A stretch of 9,942 nt of DNA from DATGQT01 sp033720695. Its GTDB lineage: Bacteria > Bacteroidota > Rhodothermia > Rhodothermales > Rubricoccaceae. Numbering within the stretch: position 1 is the first letter of the stretch; every line of letters starts with the position of its first letter. The stretch covers positions 1 through 9,942 of the forward strand of contig JAWWCA010000134.1 of the NCBI GenBank assembly GCA_033720695.1, written 5' to 3'. Below, in pieces: positions 1-5,490 of the stretch. The translations under genes were made by a program, and so were the position numbers. Under the pieces are notes generated by a model. That model worked only from the letters and a program-made list of their open reading frames with translations. It did not search any database and had not been told where the DNA came from.

Positions 1-328
1 ACTCGCCCGAGGGCGTGTAGACGAGGAGCACGGTGTCGGTGGAGGCGCGGACGAAGAGGTCGACCGACTCGTTGCCGCCGTAGTTGAGCCCGGCTGAGGG
101 AGCGGCGTCCACGAATCCGGGGCAGTCGGGGGCGGCCTCGGCAGCCTCCACCGAGCCCCCGGCCATCACGTCCATGGCGTACGGATCGGGAGCGAAGCCG
201 GGGGCGAGCGTCGCGGTGCCGGCGGTGGGCGTCGCGTCGGGGGTCGGCTGAGCGAGGGGGGCCGAGGCGAGCGCCACAGTGGCGAGGGCCACGGTCAGGA
301 GAGCGCCGGGGCGGGGCGTGGGGAGCAT
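1..328 (-). CDS. Small secreted beta-rich protein, truncated at window edge
   Basis: This reading frame starts at ATG 328 and runs open off the left edge of the window, so 109 residues are visible and the C-terminus is missing. Residues 1-26 form a signal peptide: a short Arg-containing start, a hydrophobic Leu/Val/Ala stretch, then a SAPLA-Q cleavage-like site. A Pro/Thr/Ala-rich linker follows (about 27-39). The mature part begins with the pattern LAPGFAPDPY and AGG, has one cysteine (C69), and ends in DTVLLVYTPSGE. The same landmarks occur in the same order in the next gene (457-915), so the two are tandem paralogs. By analogy the missing part should hold a second cysteine, an acidic loop and a YDIWVG-type strand. 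The function is unknown. The fold looks like a small extracellular beta-sandwich. I chose this start because the signal peptide follows it directly. Confidence is good that the gene is real and exported, low for any role. Confidence 0.75.
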   Translation of the reverse strand, partial: MLPTPRPGALLTVALATVALASAPLAQPTPDATPTAGTATLAPGFAPDPYAMDVMAGGSVEAAEAAPDCPGFVDAAPSAGLNYGGNESVDLFVRASTDTVLLVYTPSGE

Positions 329-404
329 GGAGCAGCGGGTGGTGTGGAACGGGCGGCGCACCCTACGGCGGGGGGGTGCGGAGGATGCGGGGGGCGTGCA
401 AACG

Positions 405-436
405 AGAGCCGCCCGGCGGCAAGACCGGGCGGCTCT
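405..436 (-). terminator. Stem-loop terminator after the 457-915 gene
   Basis: A perfect 12-base inverted repeat, AGAGCCGCCCGG (405-416) and CCGGGCGGCTCT (425-436), encloses an 8-base loop. It lies 21 bases beyond the stop codon of the leftward gene at 457-915. Reading leftward, only a short CGTTTG follows the stem, so the U-tract is poor. Position and stem strength fit a transcription terminator, possibly factor-assisted. The rest of the 329-456 gap is leader for the gene at 1-328 and includes G runs at 370-376 and 389-394. Confidence 0.6.
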
Positions 437-456
437 GCAGACGCGGGTCATGGACC

Positions 457-915
457 TCAGCGGGGGTCCACCTCGGAGATGAACAGGGTCGCCTCGGCGG
501 CGTCCTCGCCGTAGGTGCCGACCCAGATGTCGTAGAGCCCCCCCTCCGCGTTGGGCACGATCACGAGGGGGTCGCCGTCGCCGTAGCTGTCGTCGTCGCA
601 CACCCAGCTCTGGTCCGGGGTGTTGACCAGGATCGTGGTGTCGGAGCCGGAGACGGCGTAGATGTAGAGGGTGGAGCCGCCGGAGGCCTCGTAGTAGAGG
701 TCGTAGTCCGGCGCCTCGGCGATGTAGCCGTAGTCGCATCCGCTGACGGCAGGGGTGCTGCCGCCGCCCGCGGTGAGCGTGATCTCGTGGGGGTCCGGGA
801 GGAAGCCCTCTTCCAGCTCGACGCTGCCGAAGGTGGGGTCGAGCTGCCAGTCTTGGGCCTGCACGGCCGGGGCGAGGAGGAGGCCCAGGGCCGCGAGGAG
901 GAGGAGGTTGCGCAT
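457..915 (-). CDS. Small secreted beta-sandwich-like protein, paralog of the gene at 1-328
   Basis: This is a complete 152-residue protein. Residues 1-20 are a clear signal peptide (MRN start, poly-Leu/Ala core, AVQA-Q cleavage-like end). The mature chain is acidic and rich in Tyr, Gly and Asp. Landmarks are LEEGFLPDPHEITLTAGG (34-51), C60 in GCDYGYIAEAPD, DTTILVNTPD (92-101), C106 followed by three aspartates and a Gly/Asp-rich loop (107-116), and GGLYDIWVGTYG (125-136). C60 and C106 could form a disulfide, and the acidic loop could bind calcium; both are inferences. I recall similar short secreted proteins in several bacterial phyla, sometimes loosely labelled as peptidase-related, but I see no catalytic residues. 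The function is unknown. There is no Shine-Dalgarno sequence, as is common in Bacteroidota. The stop is followed by a strong stem-loop. The gene lies 99 bases downstream of ilvE on the same strand but has its own promoter-like site, so it is probably transcribed separately. Confidence 0.85.
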   Translation of the reverse strand: MRNLLLLAALGLLLAPAVQAQDWQLDPTFGSVELEEGFLPDPHEITLTAGGGSTPAVSGCDYGYIAEAPDYDLYYEASGGSTLYIYAVSGSDTTILVNTPDQSWVCDDDSYGDGDPLVIVPNAEGGLYDIWVGTYGEDAAEATLFISEVDPR

Positions 916-948
916 GGGAGCAAGCGGTGGGGGGGAGGCGCGGATGGG

Positions 949-980
949 AGAAGGTAGGGAAAACCCCTGCTCACCGACAA
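949..980 (-). promoter_or_regulatory. Candidate Bacteroidota-type promoter for the 457-915 gene
   Basis: Reading leftward, TTG (980-978) is followed after 21 bases by TACCTTCT (956-949), a 6 of 8 match to the -7 element TAnnTTTG of the Bacteroidota primary sigma factor. The spacing is within the known range, and the -7 element sits about 33 bases before the start codon. The site lies between ilvE and the small secreted gene. This is a motif match only. Confidence 0.35.
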
Positions 981-1014
981 GCCGGACCCCCCGTTGGCCT
1001 CTCGTGGCGGCGGC

Positions 1015-1980
1015 CTAGACGGCGGCGCCGGTGGCCGAGACGGCGGCACCGTTGGCATCCTGGGCCTCCCGCTTCGGCAGGAAGGTGAGCCAGCTGTGGG
1101 CGTCCTCGCCGCCCTTGACGATGTCGAAGAAGGCCTCCTGGAGCTCGGCCGTGATCGGCCCGCGCCGGCCCGCGCCGATGCGGTAGTGGTCCACCGAGCG
1201 GATCGGCGTGATCTCGGCGGCCGTCCCGGTGAAGAACAGCTCGTCGGCGAGGTAGAGCGCTTCGCGCGGCATCACGCGCTCCTCGACGCGGTAGCCCCGC
1301 TCGCGCGCCAGCGTGATCACGGCGTCGCGCGTGATGCCGGGGAGGATGGAGTAGGCCGTCGGAGTGGTGTAGAGGACGCCGTCGCGGACGAGGAAGAGGT
1401 TCTCGCCGCTCCCTTCCGAGAGGAACCCGTCCGTCGTCAGGGCGATGCCCTCGGCGAACCCCTTCTTCACCGCGTCCATCTTGATGAGCGACGACGAGAG
1501 GTAGTTGCCGCCGGCCTTGGCGAGGCCGGGCGTCGTGTTGGGCGCGTTCCGCTGCCACGACGACACCTCCACGTCCACGCCCTCCTCGAGCGCCTCCTCC
1601 CCGAGGTAGTTCCCCCACTCCCACACGGCGATGACCGTCTCGACCGGGTTGTGCAGGGGGTTGACGCCCATCCGCCCGTACCCGCGGAAGACGACGGGGC
1701 GGAGGTAGCACGCGTCGAGCCCGCTCTCCGCGACCGTCTCGACGGCGGCCTCGTCGAGGGCGTCGAGCGAGTAGGGGATCTCCATGCGGTGGACCTTGGC
1801 CGAGTCCACGAGCCGCCGCATGTGCTCACTCAGCCGGAAAATGGCGGGGCCCTTGGCGGTGTCGTAGCACCGGATCCCCTCGAAGACGGACGAGCCGTAG
1901 TGGACGACGTGAGAGAGGACGTGGATCGTCGCGTCTTCGTGGGCGACGAGCTCTCCGTTGAACCAGATCTTCGGCTTCAT
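1015..1980 (-). CDS. ilvE: Branched-chain amino acid aminotransferase
   Basis: This 321-residue protein is a fold-type IV PLP enzyme. It interconverts leucine, isoleucine and valine with their 2-oxo acids using glutamate/2-oxoglutarate, the last step of branched-chain amino acid synthesis and the first of breakdown. It is cytoplasmic. The N-terminus KIWFNGELV, the HYGSSVFEGIR segment (27-37) and the active-site block NTTPGLAKAGGNYLSS (148-163) match IlvE closely; K155 is the expected PLP lysine. SEGSGENLF (188-196), LPGITRDA (213-220), REALYLADELFFTGTAAEITP (239-259) and the RSVD / RRGPIT segments complete the family signature. Length is close to the usual 300-310. The extra is an Ala-rich tail (about 302-321) that looks non-essential. 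The start at ATG 1980 fits the family N-terminus exactly. No valine/leucine-rich leader peptide or attenuator is visible upstream. The gene is isolated from other ilv/leu genes here and is flanked by unrelated genes on the same strand. Confidence 0.97.
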   Translation of the reverse strand: MKPKIWFNGELVAHEDATIHVLSHVVHYGSSVFEGIRCYDTAKGPAIFRLSEHMRRLVDSAKVHRMEIPYSLDALDEAAVETVAESGLDACYLRPVVFRGYGRMGVNPLHNPVETVIAVWEWGNYLGEEALEEGVDVEVSSWQRNAPNTTPGLAKAGGNYLSSSLIKMDAVKKGFAEGIALTTDGFLSEGSGENLFLVRDGVLYTTPTAYSILPGITRDAVITLARERGYRVEERVMPREALYLADELFFTGTAAEITPIRSVDHYRIGAGRRGPITAELQEAFFDIVKGGEDAHSWLTFLPKREAQDANGAAVSATGAAV

Positions 1981-2070
1981 GATGAGCGGGCGGTCGAGTG
2001 GGGAAGGGCGGGACGCGATGAAACGGAAGGCGGCCGGGTCAGATCCTCATCGCGGCCGCTCCTCAGCCTC

Positions 2071-2078
2071 CCAATATA
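2071..2078 (-). promoter_or_regulatory. Possible -7 promoter element for ilvE
   Basis: Reading leftward, TATATTGG matches the Bacteroidota -7 element TAnnTTTG at 7 of 8 positions. It sits in the only AT-richer spot of the 125-base gap between the glycosyltransferase gene and ilvE, about 90 bases before the ilvE start. I see no -33 TTG at the right distance, so support is weak. Confidence 0.3.
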
Positions 2079-2105
2079 CGCCTCCGAAACGGGGCCCTTC
2101 CCTCA

Positions 2106-2858
2106 TCAGGGGGCGCCCGAAGGACGGGCCGCGACGGGCTCCGCCTTGGGCGCGAAGGCGTAGCGGGCGATCGTCCAGAGGATCTTCGCCGAGGCGCGCA
2201 CGGTCCCGCTCACGGTCCCCGTGATCTTCGAAACGCCGATGCGGCGGCGGTAGTGGACGGGGACCTCAGAGCAGACGAGCCCGGCTCGCGCCGCCTTGAT
2301 CTGCATCTCGACGGTCCACCCCCACGTCCGGTCCTCCATCGCGAGGGCGACGAGGGCGTTGTAGCGGATGGCGCGGAAGGGGCCGAGGTCGGTGAACCGC
2401 GCGCCCCACAGGAGCCGCATGAGCCCGCAGGCGAGGCGGTTGCCCCAGAGCGCCTGCGGCAGGAGGGCGCCGGGCTCGACCCACCCCCGGCGGCGCCCCA
2501 GCATCCGCGAGCCGATGACGAGGTCGGCCGCCTCTCCCAGGATCGGCGCGACGAGGCGCTCCAGCTCCTCCGGGTGGTCCGAGTAGTCCCCGTCGAGGAA
2601 GACGACGACGTCGAACGGGTGGCCGGCGGCGGCGGCGGCGTGGGCGTGGCCGAGCCCGCGGAGGCAGGCGTAGCCGTAGCCGCGGCGGTCCTCACGGAGG
2701 ACGGTCGCCCCGGCGGCCCGGGCGTTCGCCTCGGTCTCGTCCGTCGAGGCGTTGTTTACGACGACGACCTCGTCTACGAGAGCCGCCGGCAGGTCGGCGA
2801 TGACGCGCCCGATCGAGCGGGCCTCGTTGAACGCGGGAATGAGGACGAGCAGGCGCAC
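2106..2858 (-). CDS. Family 2 glycosyltransferase (polyprenyl-phosphate sugar synthase-like)
   Basis: The protein is a 250-residue GT-A enzyme of the GT2 family, resembling dolichyl/undecaprenyl-phosphate mannose or glucose synthases. These move a sugar from a nucleotide donor to a polyprenyl phosphate at the inner face of the membrane. Visible motifs are LVLIPAFNEARSIG (4-17), VVVVNNASTDET (31-42), the DGD metal site in VVFLDGDYSD (85-94), GSRMLG (116-121), TDLGPFRAIR (156-165), WGWTVEMQIKAA (179-190) and VHYRRRIGVSKITGT (201-215). There is no C-terminal multi-helix membrane domain; only a short hydrophobic segment near 223-235 could touch the membrane. I chose GTG 2858 because the family motif starts right after it. 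An in-frame ATG at 2945 would add 29 residues that do not look like the family. A GCC/GCG alanine run (about 73-78) comes from a CGG-rich repeat. The exact acceptor cannot be told. The gene follows the AAA+ ATPase gene by 144 bases on the same strand. Confidence 0.9.
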   Translation of the reverse strand: MRLLVLIPAFNEARSIGRVIADLPAALVDEVVVVNNASTDETEANARAAGATVLREDRRGYGYACLRGLGHAHAAAAAGHPFDVVVFLDGDYSDHPEELERLVAPILGEAADLVIGSRMLGRRRGWVEPGALLPQALWGNRLACGLMRLLWGARFTDLGPFRAIRYNALVALAMEDRTWGWTVEMQIKAARAGLVCSEVPVHYRRRIGVSKITGTVSGTVRASAKILWTIARYAFAPKAEPVAARPSGAP

Positions 2859-3002
2859 GCGGCAAGCTAGCCTCACTCTGGAGGGTGCGAGGTCACGGTT
2901 CGATGCTGTCGTCGGGGACCCCGGGTGCGCTCCGAGTCGTGCCAAGGGGCTCGGGGACGCGAAGGCCCTCCTCCATCCAGGGCGCCCCGCGTGCCTCGGC
3001 GC

Positions 3003-4532
3003 TCAGCTGTACCGGCGGCGGTAGTCCTCGAAGTCGTCGTCCTCGTCGTCCCCGAACGAACCGATCTGGCCGAGGACGCTGCCCATGAGGTCGCCGAATT
3101 TGGCGCGGCCGCCCTCTTCGAGGCGGTCCTTGCCGAGGAGGGAGTGCTGGTGGAGCGCCTCCAGCACGAGCTCCATGGCGCTGGCCGCCTCGGCGGGGGA
3201 GGCGGGGTTGGAGTGGGTGCGGACGACCTCTCGCAGCCCGTCCACAGCGTCGAGCGCCTTGGCGTAGGCGTCGAACGGCATGGCCGGCTCGAGCTCGACG
3301 TCGTGACCCTTGGCGAACCATCCGAGCACGTCGGCATAGGCCTGCCGGCCTTCGGCCTTGTCGGCCGGGTCGGGGAAGTAGCGCTTGAAGATGGCCGCGA
3401 CCGCCTTGCCGATGAGCGCCTGCGCCACGGCCTGCGCGCCCTCCTGCTCGCCCTCGTAGACGAGCTCGACCTTGCCGGTCACGGCCGGCTCGGCGGCGTA
3501 GAGGTCGGAGGGGCGGACGGTGGTCTCCGGCTCGCCGTTGAGGAGGGCGCGTCGCTCGGCAGCCGAGAGCACGTCCTCCAGCGCCGCCCGCGTCAGCCGC
3601 GCCGAGACGCCGCTCTTCTGGTCCACGTACTCGCTCTCTCGCGCCTCGAAGGCGATCTGCTCGACGACCTCGCGGACGTAGTGCGGGACGTGCACCGTCG
3701 GGACGGCGTCGCCGCTGCGCTCCTGCCACGCCTCTTGCTGCGTGATCGCCACGCCCACCTCCAGCCGGCGCGGGTAGTGCGTGAGGATCTGGGAGTCGAT
3801 GCGGTCCTTGAGCGGGGTGATGATGGCGCCGCGGTTCGTGTAGTCCTCGGGGTTCGCCGTGAACACCATCTGGAGGTCGAGGGGGATGCGGACGTTGAAC
3901 CCTCGGATCTGGACGTCCTGCTCCTCCATGATGTTGAGGAGGCCGACCTGGATGCGCGGCTGGAGGTCCGGCAGCTCGTTGATGGCGAAGATGCCGCGGT
4001 TCGTGCGCGGGATGATGCCGAAGTGGATGACCTCCTCGTCGGCATACGTCAACTTCTGCGTGGCTGCCTTGATGGGGTCGATGTCGCCGATGAGGTCGGC
4101 GATGGAGGTGTCCGGTGTGGCGAGCTTCTCGCCGTAGCGCGCGGACCGATGGAGCCAGGCGATGGGCGTGGCGTCGCCGCACTGCGCGACGAGCTCGCGG
4201 GCGTGCTTGGAGACGGGGTGGAAGGGGTCGTCGTGGATCTCGGAGCCCTCGACCTCGGGCACCCACTCGTCGAGGAGGCGGGGGAGGAGGCGGAGGATCC
4301 GGCTCTTGGCCTGGCCGCGGAGGCCGAGCAGGATGAAGTCGTGCCGCGCCAGGAGCGCGTGCTGGAGCTGGGGCAGCACGGTCTGCTCGTAGCCGAGGAC
4401 GCCGGGCAACACCTCCTCGCCTGCGCGGAGCGTCCGGATGAGGTTGGCGCGGAGCTCGTCCTTGACGGAGCGGGGGCGGTAGCCGGCGGCCTTGAGCTGG
4501 CCGAGGGTCTGGAGGTCCGGGGGCGAGGACAT
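3003..4532 (-). CDS. ChlI/MoxR-like AAA+ ATPase with altered Walker motifs
   Basis: This 509-residue protein belongs to the magnesium-chelatase-I / MoxR group of AAA+ ATPases, which usually remodel or load metal into partner proteins together with a von Willebrand A protein. The P-loop is GLRGQAKS (70-77), with Ala75 where the second glycine of GxxGxGK[ST] is expected; K76 and S77 are kept. The Walker B region reads GIFAINELPDL (180-190), with Asn185 in place of the usual aspartate before Glu186. Sensor-1-like VFTANPED (223-230) and PLKDRID (240-246) follow, typical of this group. After about residue 270 comes an alpha-helical region, ending in a very acidic tail (FGDDEDDDFEDY, 493-504) and RRRYS. 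I chose ATG 4532 because an upstream in-frame ATG (4601) adds only 23 low-complexity residues and would nearly reach the divergent gene. No von Willebrand A partner lies in the window. Family placement is firm, the biological role unknown. Confidence 0.9.
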   Translation of the reverse strand: MSSPPDLQTLGQLKAAGYRPRSVKDELRANLIRTLRAGEEVLPGVLGYEQTVLPQLQHALLARHDFILLGLRGQAKSRILRLLPRLLDEWVPEVEGSEIHDDPFHPVSKHARELVAQCGDATPIAWLHRSARYGEKLATPDTSIADLIGDIDPIKAATQKLTYADEEVIHFGIIPRTNRGIFAINELPDLQPRIQVGLLNIMEEQDVQIRGFNVRIPLDLQMVFTANPEDYTNRGAIITPLKDRIDSQILTHYPRRLEVGVAITQQEAWQERSGDAVPTVHVPHYVREVVEQIAFEARESEYVDQKSGVSARLTRAALEDVLSAAERRALLNGEPETTVRPSDLYAAEPAVTGKVELVYEGEQEGAQAVAQALIGKAVAAIFKRYFPDPADKAEGRQAYADVLGWFAKGHDVELEPAMPFDAYAKALDAVDGLREVVRTHSNPASPAEAASAMELVLEALHQHSLLGKDRLEEGGRAKFGDLMGSVLGQIGSFGDDEDDDFEDYRRRYS

Positions 4533-4546
4533 GCGGGGCGGGCGTG

Positions 4547-4578
4547 GGGGAAGGGGCGCCTGCTCACGCCCCCTCCCC
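4547..4578. promoter_or_regulatory. Imperfect dyad in the divergent gap between the ATPase and AraC-type genes
   Basis: GGGGAAGGGGCG (4547-4558) and CGCCCCCTCCCC (4567-4578) are inverted repeats with one mismatch in 12, separated by 8 bases. They lie inside the 73-base gap between the two divergent start codons. This is a place where a regulator such as the adjacent AraC-type protein could bind, or where an RNA hairpin could form. The G/C-only composition makes chance matches fairly likely. I could not pick a promoter in this gap. Confidence 0.3.
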
Positions 4579-4605
4579 GGCGCTGTTCCAGCGCAACCCA
4601 CCGCC

Positions 4606-5412
4606 GTGGCTCTCGTTGAGGAGGTCAGACCTCCGCCTCTCGCCGTGCCCGTCCGATCGCTCCACAGCGGCCCCGATTACGCCGCGGCCCTCTGCGACTA
4701 CCCCCCCGGCTACGCCATGCCGCCGCATGCGCACGACGGTGCCGGCCTCAGCGTCGTTCTCGTGGGGCGGGTGTGGGAGCGCGTCGGGAGAGGGGAGGAG
4801 ACGGCCGGGCCGCTCTCGGTCGTCGTCAAGCCGGCGGGCGCCGTGCACGAGAACCGGTTCGGCCCCGAGGGCGCCCGCCTCCTGGCGTTCGACTTCGCGC
4901 CGGGCTTCTTCGACGGCTTCGATGGCGCGCCGTCCCGCTGGCGCTGGCGCCACGGCGACCGCGACGCGCGCCGGGCCCTCCCCCTCTGCCACGCCGCCCG
5001 GGCCGAGGGCGGCGCTGGGCGAGCGCTCGCCGACGCCCTTGCCCTCCTCATCTCGCCTGCCGAGGAGGCCTCGCCCCGGACGGAGTCGCCGCCGCGCTGG
5101 CTCCGCGACGTCCACGACCGCCTCCACGACGAGACCGCGGACCCGCCTGCCGTCTCGGTGCTCGCCGCCGGGGCCGGCGTCCACCGCGTCACCCTCGCGC
5201 GCGCCTTCCGGCGCCACTACGGCTGCTCGGTGACGGGCTATCTCCAGCGTCTCCGCGTGCGCAGGGCCGCCGCGGCGCTCGCCACAACCGACACGCCCCT
5301 CGCCGCCGTCGCCCTCGACGCGGGGTTCGCGGACCAGCCCCACCTCACCCGAACCTTCCGCAACGCCATGGGCGTGACGCCGGGTGCCTTCCGGGCAGCG
5401 CTCGCAGCGTGA
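4606..5412 (+). CDS. AraC-family transcription regulator with N-terminal cupin domain
   Basis: This is a 268-residue cytoplasmic regulator. The N-terminal half is a cupin-type sensor: YPPGYAMPPHAHDGAGLSVVLVG (32-54) with H41 and H43, then VVVKPAGAVHENRF (72-85) with H81. These are potential metal or ligand contacts, but the ligand is unknown. The C-terminal third is an AraC DNA-binding domain with two helix-turn-helix units, about 181-206 (VSVLAAGAGVHRVTLARAF) and 230-262 (LAAVALDAGFADQPHLTRTF, then MGVTPGAFR). Members bind DNA directly and usually activate nearby genes. I chose GTG 4606 because the cupin begins soon after and the start clears the divergent ATPase gene; the frame is open upstream to ATG 4492, which would overlap that gene. 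GTG 4645 is another possibility. The next gene, a secreted beta-lactamase-family hydrolase, begins 78 bases after the stop and is the natural candidate target, though this is inference. Confidence 0.88.
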   Translation: MALVEEVRPPPLAVPVRSLHSGPDYAAALCDYPPGYAMPPHAHDGAGLSVVLVGRVWERVGRGEETAGPLSVVVKPAGAVHENRFGPEGARLLAFDFAPGFFDGFDGAPSRWRWRHGDRDARRALPLCHAARAEGGAGRALADALALLISPAEEASPRTESPPRWLRDVHDRLHDETADPPAVSVLAAGAGVHRVTLARAFRRHYGCSVTGYLQRLRVRRAAAALATTDTPLAAVALDAGFADQPHLTRTFRNAMGVTPGAFRAALAA

Positions 5413-5456
5413 CGGGGCGCGCTACACCCGTTCAAGACGGAGGAAGGCGAGGAGGC

Positions 5457-5464
5457 TAGGTTGG
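5457..5464 (+). promoter_or_regulatory. Possible -7 promoter element for the beta-lactamase-family gene
   Basis: TAGGTTGG matches TAnnTTTG at 7 of 8 positions and lies 26 bases before ATG 5491. A TTC rather than TTG occurs at 5431-5433 at a suitable distance. It overlaps the TTG (5461) that could be mistaken for a start codon. The support is a motif match only. Confidence 0.3.
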
Positions 5465-5490
5465 CCGCCGTATCACCGTCTCCCGCTGCC

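Noticed and set aside
994..2163. Open frame of 389 codons on the + strand across ilvE
   Set aside because: It is antisense to an unmistakable ilvE and has no recognisable motifs.
2625..2645. GGC/CGG repeat as a microsatellite of interest
   Set aside because: It is a short in-frame alanine run inside the glycosyltransferase gene and is expected by chance at this GC content.
2925..4619. Long open frame (564 codons) on the + strand across the ATPase gene
   Set aside because: Its translation is low-complexity Val/Leu/Asp/Arg/Gly-rich sequence with no domain, while the minus strand encodes a clear AAA+ protein. It is a by-product of high third-position GC.
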